Below, one piece after another: positions 24,704-36,094 of a stretch of 64,000 nt of DNA; the first letter of the stretch is position 1; each line of letters starts with the position of its first letter. A program made the translations under genes and the position numbers. The notes beneath the pieces were generated by a model that ran no database searches, was not told where the DNA came from, and saw only the letters and a program-made list of their open reading frames with translations. The DNA is from Janthinobacterium lividum (GTDB lineage Bacteria; Pseudomonadota; Gammaproteobacteria; Burkholderiales; Burkholderiaceae_D): contig NZ_CP139976.1 in assembly GCF_034424625.1 (NCBI RefSeq), positions 3,224,001 to 3,288,000 of the forward strand. Direction: 5' to 3'.

Positions 24704-26830
24704 TCAATCGCTGCTGTCGCACGGCCCGCTGCCATAGGGGCTGAGGCGTCCCGGCGGATCCACGCGGCGGGCGCTGAAATCGCTGGCCAGGGTAGGCAAT
24801 GGCCATTCCGCCGTGGCGCTCGCCTCCGTACCGCTGACGCTGCCCCGCACAGTCAGGACGACGTCCACCCAGGAACCGTAGTTGCGCGGATAGCTGACGG
24901 TGACGGTGGCCATGCCCAGCGTGTCGCTCAGGCCGCTGGCGCTGACGGTCAGGGGGATGCCCGGGTCGAGCACGCCATTGCCGTTGCTGTCGTAGGCGGC
25001 GTCAAAAATGCCGTTGCGCAAGACGTCCTCGTTGGCGCAGCTGTAGTGGGGCAGGGCCAGGCGCCAGATGCCCGTGTCGGGGAATTCGGGCTTGTCCGCC
25101 TGCCACACGTAAGATCCCTTGGCATAGCGGCTGGGCCAGACGGCGGCCGTGATGGCAACGCCGGGCACGGCATTGCCGGCGCTGTCGGACACGAATACGG
25201 CAAAGTCCTTCTGCAGCACGCTGGGGGAATATTCGCGCAGCAGGCTGCCCGTGCCCAGCTTGATCGACAGCGCTTGCCGCGCCACCGTCAGGCGTACGAG
25301 GGCCGTGGCCGCCGCTTGCGGCGCGCCTTCGATGCGGGCCTGGATCAGCACGCCGTCGCGGCCGCTGTCGGCCGGCCCCGCCACATACACGGCGCGCGCC
25401 AGGCCACCGCTGCCCGTCAGCACCCGGCCCGCCTGCCGCAGGTAGCCGCCGCTGGGGTCGCTCAAGATACTGAACAGCACAGGCGCGTTCTTGACCAGGT
25501 TGTTGACGGCGCCATCGCGCACGACGGCGCTGATTGTGCTGATACTTGTGCTGATGCTGTCGGCGGGCACGCCATTGCCGGGATTGGCCCGCAGCACTGC
25601 CGGGTCCGCTTGCACGGCCAGCTTGCTGGCAGGACTCAATGGCGCGATGAATTCCAGCCGCGTCTGCGCCGTGGGCCCGCCTGCCACGGCGACCGTGATG
25701 GTGGCCACGCCCGCGTTGGCCGATTGCACGTAGCTGCGCGGCAAGTTGCCATTGCTGAAAATCAGGCTGGCAGGCAAGGCCTGGCTGCAGGCGCTGTCGC
25801 TGAACAGGCTGCCGCGCGAGGTCGACAGGCTGGCGCTGCCCGCTTGCGCCACGCCCGCCCTGTCATAGCGCGCGTCGATGGGCTGGCACGCCAGGGTGGC
25901 GATCTCGGGCAGCACGTCCGCGCCGCTGGCGTCCTGGCCCACGGCCGGGCTCAGGCGCAGGTCGCTGCCGGCCACGGCATACGCTTGCGTGGTGGCGGCG
26001 CCCAGGGCGCTAACGGAGACGGCATCCTTGCCCAGGCTGCCAGCCGTCAGGCGCAACAGCAGCTGGCCTTGCGCATTGCTGAGCGCCGCGCCGCCATCCT
26101 TGACGCGCACGCCGTTGCCGCCACCCGTGCTGTAGGCGATGGCGGCGCCGGCCACGGGCTTGCGCGCCGAGTCGCGCACGGTGACGGTGAGGTCGGCGCC
26201 CTGGCCCAGCATCAATGCGGCCGGCCCCAGCACTTCCACGCTGCTGCCCGTGACGGCCACCGTGCCCTTGCCGCTGCGCGTGCCGACATGCGCCGTCACG
26301 GTGATGCTGCGGTTGCTGTTGACGCCGCCGGTCCCCAGCAAAGCGCGCGCCTGGCCGTTCTTGTCCGTTACGGCGTCGACGTTGCCGAGGATGCCGGAAT
26401 CGGCGGCAAAAGAAATCTTTGCGTTTGGCAAGGCCAGGTTGGCGCCATCCTTGACGAGGGCCGTGACGGCCACTTCGCTGCCAGCCAATCCCGCCGAGGC
26501 CAGTTCCGTGCTGGAAAAGACCAGGTTGACGGCGCTGGCCAGGCTGGCCGGCTCGGGCGGCGTGATGGGCGGAATCACGGGTGGCGTCACGGGCGGGGTA
26601 ACTGGCGGCTTCACGGGCGGCACGGTGGGCGGCGGGCTGCCGCCGCAGCCTGCCGTGCTGTGCAGCGAGCAGCCGGCGCCGGCCTGGGTATCGGCCGAAC
26701 CGCCGCCGCAGCCGGCCAGGGAAACGAAGAAGGCCGCCAGCAAGGTAGCAGGCAGCAAGGCAGCGGGCAGGTGGCGCAGGCGGGCGAGGGGCACGATGGG
26801 TCTCCGGGAGCTGGCCGAGTTGCTCGGCAT
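24704..26830 (-). CDS. Lipoprotein with Ig-like (Big-1) repeats
   Basis: 708 residues from the ATG at 26830; a TTG at 26839 in the same frame would add three residues. Lipobox VSLAGC gives a lipidated Cys at about residue 41, then a proline spacer built of PPVTPPVTPPVIPP-type units, then tandem bacterial Ig-like (invasin/Big-1) domains marked by ANLALPNAKISFAADSG, GKPVAGAAIAYST and NAVPGVAITAAVWPS. It is probably surface- or periplasm-exposed; adhesion or filament function is only inferred. The domains are longer than usual and the gene is not near a secretion system. Confidence 0.8.
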   Translation of the reverse strand: MPSNSASSRRPIVPLARLRHLPAALLPATLLAAFFVSLAGCGGGSADTQAGAGCSLHSTAGCGGSPPPTVPPVKPPVTPPVTPPVIPPITPPEPASLASAVNLVFSSTELASAGLAGSEVAVTALVKDGANLALPNAKISFAADSGILGNVDAVTDKNGQARALLGTGGVNSNRSITVTAHVGTRSGKGTVAVTGSSVEVLGPAALMLGQGADLTVTVRDSARKPVAGAAIAYSTGGGNGVRVKDGGAALSNAQGQLLLRLTAGSLGKDAVSVSALGAATTQAYAVAGSDLRLSPAVGQDASGADVLPEIATLACQPIDARYDRAGVAQAGSASLSTSRGSLFSDSACSQALPASLIFSNGNLPRSYVQSANAGVATITVAVAGGPTAQTRLEFIAPLSPASKLAVQADPAVLRANPGNGVPADSISTSISTISAVVRDGAVNNLVKNAPVLFSILSDPSGGYLRQAGRVLTGSGGLARAVYVAGPADSGRDGVLIQARIEGAPQAAATALVRLTVARQALSIKLGTGSLLREYSPSVLQKDFAVFVSDSAGNAVPGVAITAAVWPSRYAKGSYVWQADKPEFPDTGIWRLALPHYSCANEDVLRNGIFDAAYDSNGNGVLDPGIPLTVSASGLSDTLGMATVTVSYPRNYGSWVDVVLTVRGSVSGTEASATAEWPLPTLASDFSARRVDPPGRLSPYGSGPCDSSD

Positions 26831-26971
26831 CACTTCCAAGAGTAGCTTTTGCGCGCGGCCGCTACTTGATGCAAAGCAAGTTTATGCTGTTGACCCCGTC
26901 GAACGGGTTTTGCTGGTGCAATGGCCTGCCTTCTGATAACATAACGCCCCTTTATTCAGGGAAGGGTCGAC

Positions 26972-28222
26972 ATGGCCAATGCTTGCGGCGTCGATTTCGG
27001 CACGTCAAATTCCACGGTAGGCTGGGCACGTCCCGGGCAGAGCACCATGCTCGGCCTGGAAGATGGCAAGACGACCTTACCGTCCGTCGTCTTCTTCAAT
27101 GCGGAAGACGAGGAGGTCAGTTTTGGCCGCGCGGCGCTGGCCGGCTATCTGGCCGGTTACGAGGGGCGCTTGATGCGCTCGCTGAAAAGCTTGCTTGGTA
27201 CCAGCCTCATCGATGGCCAGACGGAAGTGGGTGGCCGCGCCTTGCCATTTCGCATGTTACTGGCGCAATTCATTGGCGAAGTGAAACGCCGCGCCGAGCA
27301 GTCCGCCGGCCGCGAATTCTCGTCCGCCGTGTTCGGCCGTCCCGTCTTCTTTATCGACGACAATGCGCAAGCCGACCAGCTGGCGCAGGATACCCTGGCC
27401 GAAGTGGCCCGCTCCGTCGGTTTCAAGGACGTCGCCTTCCAGTTCGAGCCGATTGCCGCCGCGTTCGACTACGAGTCGCAAATCGACAAGGAAGAGCTGG
27501 TGCTGATCGCCGACATCGGCGGCGGTACCTCCGACTTTTCGCTGGTGCGGCTGTCGCCGGAACGGGCGAAAAAGACCGAGCGGCGCGACGACATCCTCGC
27601 CACCGGCGGCGTGCACATCGGTGGCACGGATTTCGATAAGTACCTGAGCCTGTCTTCCGTCATGCCCTTGCTGGGCTACGGCAGCCGCCTGCATAACAAT
27701 AGCGAAGTGCCGTCCAGTTATTATTTCAACCTGGCGACCTGGCACACGATCAACCTGGCGTACACGAAAAAGATCTGGGTGCAGCTGGCCGACGTGTGCC
27801 GCGATGCACGTGAGCAAGACAAGATGGGGCGTCTGCAAAAGCTGATCGACGAGCGCGCCGGCCACTGGCTGGCCATGAAAGTAGAAGAGGGCAAGATTGC
27901 CCTGTCCGACGCGGCCGAAGTGCAGCTGGAACTGGACCGCTTGTCGCCCGCGCAAAGCCTGTTGCTCAAACGCACGCAGTTCGACGAAGCCATCGGCCAC
28001 CTGTGCGGTTCCGTGGAAGAAACCGTGCTGCGCCTGCTGCGCGACGCGGGCGTGGCGCCGGAAGCCGTCGATACCGTGTTCTTCACGGGCGGCTCCAGCG
28101 GCGTGCGCTTGCTGCGTGAAAAGATCGCCGCCCTGGTGCCGGCCGCGCGCAAGGTCGAGGGCGATCTGTTCGGCAGTATTGGCGCGGGATTGGCGCTGGA
28201 CGCCGTGCGCAAGTTCGGCTGA
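26972..28222 (+). CDS. yegD: YegD-like Hsp70-family protein
   Basis: 416 residues. It has the actin-fold/Hsp70 nucleotide-binding motifs: GVDFGTSNSTV (phosphate 1, residues 6-16), IADIGGGTSDFSLV (phosphate 2, about residue 180) and VFFTGGSSGV (adenosine motif, about residue 370). The length corresponds to a stand-alone ATPase domain without the DnaK substrate-binding and lid domains, as in E. coli YegD. The client or partner is unknown. It is a single gene; a long inverted repeat starts within 2 nt of its stop. Confidence 0.9.
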   Translation: MANACGVDFGTSNSTVGWARPGQSTMLGLEDGKTTLPSVVFFNAEDEEVSFGRAALAGYLAGYEGRLMRSLKSLLGTSLIDGQTEVGGRALPFRMLLAQFIGEVKRRAEQSAGREFSSAVFGRPVFFIDDNAQADQLAQDTLAEVARSVGFKDVAFQFEPIAAAFDYESQIDKEELVLIADIGGGTSDFSLVRLSPERAKKTERRDDILATGGVHIGGTDFDKYLSLSSVMPLLGYGSRLHNNSEVPSSYYFNLATWHTINLAYTKKIWVQLADVCRDAREQDKMGRLQKLIDERAGHWLAMKVEEGKIALSDAAEVQLELDRLSPAQSLLLKRTQFDEAIGHLCGSVEETVLRLLRDAGVAPEAVDTVFFTGGSSGVRLLREKIAALVPAARKVEGDLFGSIGAGLALDAVRKFG

Positions 28223-28223
28223 T

Positions 28224-28302
28224 AAAATGTGCATGGCGGCGTTGCCGCGTCTTGCCGTACTAGTGTACTGTCTGCGACGCGGCGCCTTGCCCTGCGCATT
28301 TT
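28224..28302. repeat. Long imperfect inverted repeat between yegD-like and dnaQ-like genes
   Basis: Outer arms AAAATGTGCA (28224-28233) and TGCGCATTTT (28293-28302) pair with one G-U; inside, GCCGCGTC and GACGCGGC pair perfectly, and the tip is GTAC-TAGT-GTAC at 28257-28268. The whole 79 nt is therefore a long stem-loop. No long T-run follows, so it is more likely an intergenic repeat of the REP/MITE kind or an RNA structure than a plain terminator. Confidence 0.6.
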
Positions 28303-28341
28303 ATCGATACCCCCACTGTTGCACCCACGAAAGAGCGCCCC

Positions 28342-28971
28342 ATGAATGTGTTTGACAAACCGATCGTCATGATCGACTTCGAGACGACCGGTTTATCGCC
28401 CGACATGGGCGACCGCATCACGGAAGTGGCGGCGCTGCGCATCGAGGGCGGGCGGATCACGGACCGCTATGTAACCCTGATCAACTGCAATGCGCGCATT
28501 CCCTCGTTCATCACGGGCTTGACGGGCATCACGCAGGCGATGGTGGACAAGGCGCCGCCCGTGGCCGAGGTGGTGCCGCAGCTGCTGGATTTTATTGGCA
28601 GCGATGCCTTGTCGGCGCACAATGCCAGCTTCGATGAGAAATTCCTGCGCGCGGAAAGCGCCAGGCTGAACCTGACACCGGCGCACCAGTCGCTCGTGTG
28701 TTCCCTGAAACTGTCGCGCCGCGTGTTTCCCGGCATGGCCAGTTACAAGCTGGGCTTGCTGTCCAGCCAGCTGGGCATCGCCTTCAAGAGCGCCGCCCAC
28801 AGGGCCGAGTCCGATGCGGAAGTGGCGGCGCAAGTGCTGATCCATATCGGCCGCCATTTGCGCAGCAGCTATGGCATCGCCGATGTCGACGCGGATTTGC
28901 TGGTGTCGCTGAACAAGCTGGCCGCCGCGAAAGTACCGCAATTCCTGCAAAAGCACCCGTCGCGCCGCTGA
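28342..28971 (+). CDS. DnaQ-like 3'-5' exonuclease
   Basis: 209 residues, the size of DnaQ-type proofreading or RNase T-like exonucleases. All three Exo motifs are present: IDFETTG (residues 11-17, Asp12 and Glu14), HNASFDEKFLRAE (about residues 94-106) and HRAESDAEVAAQV (about residues 153-165), giving the DEDDh pattern. It is not the polymerase III epsilon subunit proper, since it lacks the C-terminal clamp-binding extension I would expect. It lies downstream of the long inverted repeat. Confidence 0.88.
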   Translation: MNVFDKPIVMIDFETTGLSPDMGDRITEVAALRIEGGRITDRYVTLINCNARIPSFITGLTGITQAMVDKAPPVAEVVPQLLDFIGSDALSAHNASFDEKFLRAESARLNLTPAHQSLVCSLKLSRRVFPGMASYKLGLLSSQLGIAFKSAAHRAESDAEVAAQVLIHIGRHLRSSYGIADVDADLLVSLNKLAAAKVPQFLQKHPSRR

Positions 28972-28987
28972 GCGCCATTCCCCTCTA

Positions 28988-29036
28988 AGCAGGCTCATCA
29001 AAACGATATAATTTTGTTATTTCGTTTGAGCCTGCT
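28988..29036. repeat. Inverted repeat downstream of dnaQ-like gene
   Basis: AGCAGGCTCA (28988-28997) and TGAGCCTGCT (29027-29036) pair perfectly; with AACGA/TCGTT inside it makes a 15-bp stem with a 3-nt bulge. The loop is AT-rich. No T-run follows. Confidence 0.6.
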
Positions 29037-29146
29037 CAAGTCCTTCCCCCGCATCGAATTTAAAATTTAAGCAACACACGATTTCGCCGCCCTGGGCCGC
29101 CGTTTTGCGCGTGCTGCCGGCAAGCGCAATGTGGATGGGGGCGCAC

Positions 29147-30535
29147 ATGGACAAGCACCATACTGCCAGAGATAGCCATCAGGCGTATATCTGGTTCCGC
29201 ACGGCGGCCGAGCAGGGCAATGCCTACGCCCAGTTCAACCTGGGATTGATGTACAAGAAGGGCGAAGGCGTGGCGCAGGACGATGCGCGCGCCTTTGTCT
29301 GGTTACGCCTGGCCGCGTTGCAAGGGCTGGCCTTCGCGCAGAACCACCTGGGCGCCCTGTATTACCACGGCCGCGGCGTGGCGCAGAGTGACGAGGACGC
29401 CGTGCTGTGGTTTCGCCGCGCGGCCGCCCAGGGCGATGCCTCGGCCCAGCAAAACCTGGGGCAGATGTACCGCAAGGGACGGGGCGTGCTGCAGAGCGAC
29501 GAGCTGGCCCTGGCGTGGTTTTACCGCGCCTCCGAACAGGGTGTGGCCAGCGCGCAATCGCTGCTGGGCGAAGCCTATGCGCAGGGGCTGGGGGCGAAAA
29601 AGAACGATGCGCTGGCCCTGGCCTGGTTCCGCAAGGCCGCCTTGCAGGGCGATGCGCAGGCGCAGCTGAACCTGGGGCTCGTCTACAAGCGGGGCCAGGG
29701 CGTGGTGCAGAGCGATGCGCAGGCGCTGGCCTGGTTCCGCCAGGCCGCTGCCCAGGGCCTGGCGGTGGCGCAGCGGCAACTCGGCGTGGCGTATGCGGAA
29801 GGCCTGGGGGTGGCGCCCGACCAGCTGCGCGCGTATGCCTGGCTGCAGCGGGCGGCCGAGCAGGACGACGCCGATGCCCAGTTCAACCTGGGCCTGATGC
29901 TGGCGCGCGGCCAGGGCGTGGACAAGGACGAGGCGCGTGCCGTCGTCTGGTACCGGCGTGCCGCCATGCAAGGCCATTGCATGGCGCAATACAATCTGGG
30001 TGGCATGTTTGCGGGCGGACGCGGCGTGGGCCGCGACTTGCGCCAGGCACTGGACTGGTACGCCAGGGCGGCGGACCAGGGCGCGTCGAATGCGCAGTTC
30101 AACCTGGGCGTGATGTATGCCAATGGCCAGGGTGTGGAGCGCGACGAGGTGTGCGCCGTGCGCTGGTATCGCACGGCCGCCGAGCAGGGCGATGCGAGCG
30201 CGCAGAACAACCTGGGCGTCATGTATGCGAACGGCCATGGCGTGCCGCAAGACGACGGCCTGGCCGTGCAATGGTATGCGCGCGCGGCCGGCCAGGGCCA
30301 TGCTCTGGCGCAATACAACCTGGGTGGCATGTATAACAGCGGGCGCGGCGTGGAGAAGGATCCCGTCTGTGGCTACATGTGGCTGGCACTGGCGGCCGAG
30401 GGCGGCGACAGCGGGGCTGCCAGGGCCAGGGAGGCGGCTGGCGCCAGGCTGGAGCCGGCCCAGCTGCAAGAGGCGCAGCAGCGCATGCGGCAATGGCACC
30501 AGGTGCGCTTCCCTGCGCGGCCTCCGCGCGACTGA
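29147..30535 (+). CDS. Sel1-repeat protein
   Basis: About 462 residues from the ATG at 29147 (MDKHHTARDS), behind GGGGGC; ATG 29135 and TTG 29105 are alternatives in frame. The protein consists of eleven complete 36-residue Sel1 units plus a degenerate twelfth, all in phase without insertions, with the pattern AxxWFRxAAxQGxAxAQxNLGxMYxxGxGVxx. Such alpha-solenoids scaffold protein-protein contacts; partners are unknown. No signal peptide is seen, so it is probably cytoplasmic. The strong DNA repetition makes this gene prone to recombination. Confidence 0.88.
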   Translation: MDKHHTARDSHQAYIWFRTAAEQGNAYAQFNLGLMYKKGEGVAQDDARAFVWLRLAALQGLAFAQNHLGALYYHGRGVAQSDEDAVLWFRRAAAQGDASAQQNLGQMYRKGRGVLQSDELALAWFYRASEQGVASAQSLLGEAYAQGLGAKKNDALALAWFRKAALQGDAQAQLNLGLVYKRGQGVVQSDAQALAWFRQAAAQGLAVAQRQLGVAYAEGLGVAPDQLRAYAWLQRAAEQDDADAQFNLGLMLARGQGVDKDEARAVVWYRRAAMQGHCMAQYNLGGMFAGGRGVGRDLRQALDWYARAADQGASNAQFNLGVMYANGQGVERDEVCAVRWYRTAAEQGDASAQNNLGVMYANGHGVPQDDGLAVQWYARAAGQGHALAQYNLGGMYNSGRGVEKDPVCGYMWLALAAEGGDSGAARAREAAGARLEPAQLQEAQQRMRQWHQVRFPARPPRD

Positions 30536-30636
30536 AGCACAGGCACCGTGCGCGCGCGGACGCGTGCTGCATGCGATAATTGCCGGTAAGCATGTCGCGA
30601 AGGCGGCAAGGTTTTTGGCACAGTGAAAGGTGAACC

Positions 30637-31113
30637 ATGGTAAGGCAGGCAGGCGAGGATGCATCCGAGCAAAAAGTCATCGACGACATCGCCACGCACG
30701 GCTGGCATGGCGTGCATATCGGTGCGGATGAAGAAGGTCCCGGCTATGCCTTCACGATAGGTGCTTGCCACAGTTTCGGCCAGCCCGAGTTCCTCATCAT
30801 GGGCTTGCCGCGCGCCATGGCCCACCAGATACTCGATGTGGCGCTGGACGCCGCGCGCAGCGGTGCCATCACGGATTTCACGGCTACCACGGATGTCTTG
30901 CTGGAAGGCCATCAGTGCGCCTTCGTGCGCGTGCCCATCGAGCAATACCGCAACTATGTCGGCTATGCGCGCTGGTATTACCAGGGTGATGATTTTACGC
31001 TGTACCAGATCGTCTGGCCGTCGCGCGATGGCCATTTTCCGTGGCAGGCGCAAGCCAGTGCGCAGTATGTGGAGAGCCAGCCCTTGCTGGGGCCGGCGCC
31101 GCTGGCCGCATGA
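30637..31113 (+). CDS. DUF4262 domain protein
   Basis: 158 residues. GWHGVHIGADEEGPGYAFTIGACHSFGQPEFLIMGLP (in part) is the DUF4262 signature, with conserved aromatic and His residues in the N-terminal half; GRDGHFPWQ-like text near the C-terminus (SRDGHFPWQAQ) is also typical. The function is unknown. Its stop overlaps the start of the next gene (ATGA). Confidence 0.82.
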   Translation: MVRQAGEDASEQKVIDDIATHGWHGVHIGADEEGPGYAFTIGACHSFGQPEFLIMGLPRAMAHQILDVALDAARSGAITDFTATTDVLLEGHQCAFVRVPIEQYRNYVGYARWYYQGDDFTLYQIVWPSRDGHFPWQAQASAQYVESQPLLGPAPLAA

Positions 31114-31553
31114 CGGCAGGCCCCTCCGTCAGCATTGTGACCGGCACGGCGACCGTGTGCGTGTTCGACCCGGCGCTCTTGCGCCACAAGCTGGAAGAGG
31201 ACTGCGACTGGTGGAGCCTTCCCAGTGCGGAACTGGCGGCCGTGAATGCGGGGCAGGTGGCATTTTTCAACGTGGGCGGCGACGGCGCGTATGAACTTGC
31301 CTTGCACGCCGAACTTGCCGAACCGCATGTGGAAGTGCATCTGGCTGTCGTCTCGGGCCGCGTCTTCATCGGTGCCGGGGAGGATGTCACGGGGGGCGGC
31401 CTTGAACCGGACACGGCATACGGCGGCCTCTTCGTGGACGTGCCTGTGGGCAGCTACCGCGTGCAGGCGCGCCGCGATGGCGCGCACATCAGCCTGGCAT
31501 TCGTGCCCGATGCCTGCGGCAGCAATGCGTTTGGCGACCTCGTGCGGATTTGA
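31110..31553 (+). CDS. Hypothetical protein coupled to DUF4262 gene
   Basis: 147 residues from the ATG at 31110, overlapping the DUF4262 stop by 4 nt; upstream in-frame codons would lie inside that gene. It is mostly beta-strand, with VCVFDPALLRHKLEEDCDWWS near the start and GSYRVQARRDG later. It may belong to the DUF6386 family, but I am unsure. The overlap suggests that it works with the DUF4262 protein. Confidence 0.65.
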   Translation: MTAGPSVSIVTGTATVCVFDPALLRHKLEEDCDWWSLPSAELAAVNAGQVAFFNVGGDGAYELALHAELAEPHVEVHLAVVSGRVFIGAGEDVTGGGLEPDTAYGGLFVDVPVGSYRVQARRDGAHISLAFVPDACGSNAFGDLVRI

Positions 31554-31598
31554 TCGTGCGTCTCCGATTCCCGTTCAGCTTCTGATTCTTGGTCCTGG

Positions 31599-33518
31599 CT
31601 ACGCATCCATGCGCGCCACGCCCGCACCTTGCCGCCGGTCCAGGAACAGGCTGTTGCCGTGGATTTTCTTTGCCTGCTTCTTTGCTTCGGCCGCTTGCGT
31701 GGCGATCTGATGGTGCGTGTAGTACTGGTGCGCCTCCACCTTGATGACGCCCAGCGATAGGCTGATCAATGAGTAAAACACTTTCTTGCCTTGCCGGTCT
31801 TCGCTGATGTAGCCGCCCCGTTCGCAATCGCTGGTGCTGTAGTAGGCGAGGATGGCGGCCGCGAAGTCGTCCAGCATGGCCTGGCAGCGCGCTTCCCAGT
31901 CTTCGCTCTGGAACAAAATCATGAAATCGTCGCCGCCGATGTGGCCGATGAAGTCGCGGTTCGGGTCGCAATGGCTGCTGAGGATTTCTCCCGTCAGCTG
32001 GATCACGTCGTCGCCCTTGCGGTAGCCGTACACATCGTTGAAGGGCTTGAAGTGGTCGAGGTCGCAATAGCAGACCCAGAAGCGGCTGCCGCTGTGCAGC
32101 AGGCGGTCGATATGCTCGTTGATGGGCACGTTGCCGGGCAGTTGCGTCAGCGGGTTGGCATAGCGGGCCGCGTTGATCTGCATCTGCGTGATTTCGCGCA
32201 TCAGGTCGTGTCCCGTGCCCATGCCCAGGTAGCGGCCGTGTTCGGTAATGATGAAACCGTTGAACAGGTGGTGGGCATCCGATTGCACCATGGTGTAGCT
32301 GAGTTCCTGCAAGCTCGTCTCGTGGTCGGCGATCAGGGGCGTGGCATCCATGAACAGGCTGCATGATTTCTTGCCATACAGTTCACGCTGGTAGGGGCGG
32401 GCGAAGTGGTCGATCATTTCGAAGCGGCTGATCAAGCCCAGCGGCACGCCGTCGTCGACGACGGGAATGATCATCAGCTTCGGGTCCTTCAGGAAGATGT
32501 CGTACACCTCGTTATTGTTTTTCTCAGGCGAAACGGCCACCACCCGGTGCAGCAGCTTGCGGATGCTGGCGCCATTCTTTTCCAGGCTGCTGCGCTGCGG
32601 ATACACGGCCACGCCATTGCGCCCCAGCGCCTGCACCACTTCCGCCGGCAGGGCCCGTGCCGGCACCGCATTGGGCCGGCCAAGGTGATAGCCTTGTCCG
32701 AACGCCACGCCCAGGTCGCGCAAGACCAGCAATTCCGTCTGCGCCTCGATGCCTTCGGCGATCACCAGCGTGCCCGATTTCTCCGCGATTTCCTGGATCG
32801 AGCGCACGAATTGCAGTTTCACGGGGTCATTATTGATGCCCTGGATGAAATGCATGTCGATTTTCACGTATTCCGGGCGCAGTTCGGACCACAGGCGCAG
32901 ACTGGAAAAGCCTTCGCCCAGGTCGTCGATAGCAATCTGGAAACCCATATTGCGGTAATGTAGTACCGCTTCGCGCATCAGTTCGTAATCGTAGGTGGGC
33001 TGGTTTTCCGTCAGTTCGATGATGACACGGTCCGGATTGATGCCGATGTGCTCGATGTATTCCAGGGTTTCGCCATGGCGGGCATTGCGCAGCAGCAGGC
33101 ATTCGGGGCTGACATTGAGAAACAGCTTGCCCGGCAGCTGCAGTTCGGCAAAGCGCTCGAGCACCACTTGCCGGCACAGGTGCTCCACTTCCAGGGTCAG
33201 GTCATGCGCGCGCGCCACCTTGAACAGATTCATCGGCGCGTGCAGGGGGCTGTCGGACGGTCCCCGTATCAAGCCTTCGTAGCCGATGATGTCGCCGCTG
33301 TGCATGTGGATGATGGGCTGGAACAGCGCGTTGAGCTTGCGGCCTGCCAGGATCTCGTGCAAGGCATCCGTCCCTTCGATGCTCATGGTGGCCGATGGCG
33401 GCTTCAGGTAAGCCACATTCGATGGCGTCGGGCCGGGCGGCGCGGCGGTGGCGGCAGGGAGGGCGAGAGTGTGCATAGGCGGATGTGGCGGCACGGCCTC
33501 TGGACGGGCCATGAACAT
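31599..33518 (-). CDS. EAL-CBS-GGDEF c-di-GMP protein
   Basis: 639 residues; the start is uncertain (33518 or ATG 33512, or 33476 for MHTLALP). N-terminal EAL phosphodiesterase domain with the full metal and catalytic set (YEGLIRG, NVSPECL, ELTEN, DDLGEGFSSL, KIDM, AEGIE) at about 55-290, then a tandem CBS pair (about 310-430) and a C-terminal GGDEF-like domain (about 460-610) with GGDDF instead of GGDEF. The I-site Arg of RxxD is replaced by Pro. It most likely hydrolyses c-di-GMP, with CBS as the nucleotide sensor; cyclase activity is doubtful. Soluble. Confidence 0.88.
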   Translation of the reverse strand: MFMARPEAVPPHPPMHTLALPAATAAPPGPTPSNVAYLKPPSATMSIEGTDALHEILAGRKLNALFQPIIHMHSGDIIGYEGLIRGPSDSPLHAPMNLFKVARAHDLTLEVEHLCRQVVLERFAELQLPGKLFLNVSPECLLLRNARHGETLEYIEHIGINPDRVIIELTENQPTYDYELMREAVLHYRNMGFQIAIDDLGEGFSSLRLWSELRPEYVKIDMHFIQGINNDPVKLQFVRSIQEIAEKSGTLVIAEGIEAQTELLVLRDLGVAFGQGYHLGRPNAVPARALPAEVVQALGRNGVAVYPQRSSLEKNGASIRKLLHRVVAVSPEKNNNEVYDIFLKDPKLMIIPVVDDGVPLGLISRFEMIDHFARPYQRELYGKKSCSLFMDATPLIADHETSLQELSYTMVQSDAHHLFNGFIITEHGRYLGMGTGHDLMREITQMQINAARYANPLTQLPGNVPINEHIDRLLHSGSRFWVCYCDLDHFKPFNDVYGYRKGDDVIQLTGEILSSHCDPNRDFIGHIGGDDFMILFQSEDWEARCQAMLDDFAAAILAYYSTSDCERGGYISEDRQGKKVFYSLISLSLGVIKVEAHQYYTHHQIATQAAEAKKQAKKIHGNSLFLDRRQGAGVARMDA

Positions 33519-33778
33519 GTTGCCGATAGTAAAGAAGATTTATGACAACTTGATGAAACGACTTTGTTTTTGATAATGTTTCTTGCATGAACGTCAGTTT
33601 GCCGATTCCGGCGAAAGCGATATTTATCATGGTCATCCATGTAATTTACCCAAACAAAAGATGGCAAATCCATCCGATAACTGTGCTTTAAAAGTGGCAA
33701 TCCGCGCTATGATTTCTCTTGGCGAAAGTCAACATAGGCAGCCGTGCTTGAGCGGTATGCTTTCCCCGACATCCAACA

Positions 33779-35992
<2,214 letters not shown>

Positions 35993-36002
35993 GCCGGTAG
36001 CG

Positions 36003-36094
36003 GTAGGTCGGATTAGCCCGCAGGGCGTAATCCGACACCACCAGCGCCAACAATGTGTCGGATTACGCGGCCTGCCGCCGCTAATCCGACCTAC
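36003..36094. repeat. REP-like inverted repeat, first locus
   Basis: GTAGGTCGGATTAGC (36003-36017) pairs with GCTAATCCGACCTAC (36080-36094); nested inside, GCGTAATCCGACA pairs with TGTCGGATTACGC. The same unit recurs at 45754-45840. The right arm runs into the STM4011-type gene and supplies its stop codon and last residues. Confidence 0.85.

Noticed and set aside
29147..30535. CRISPR-like or tandem DNA repeat array
   Set aside because: The repetition is the 108-nt coding periodicity of the Sel1 units, not a non-coding array.
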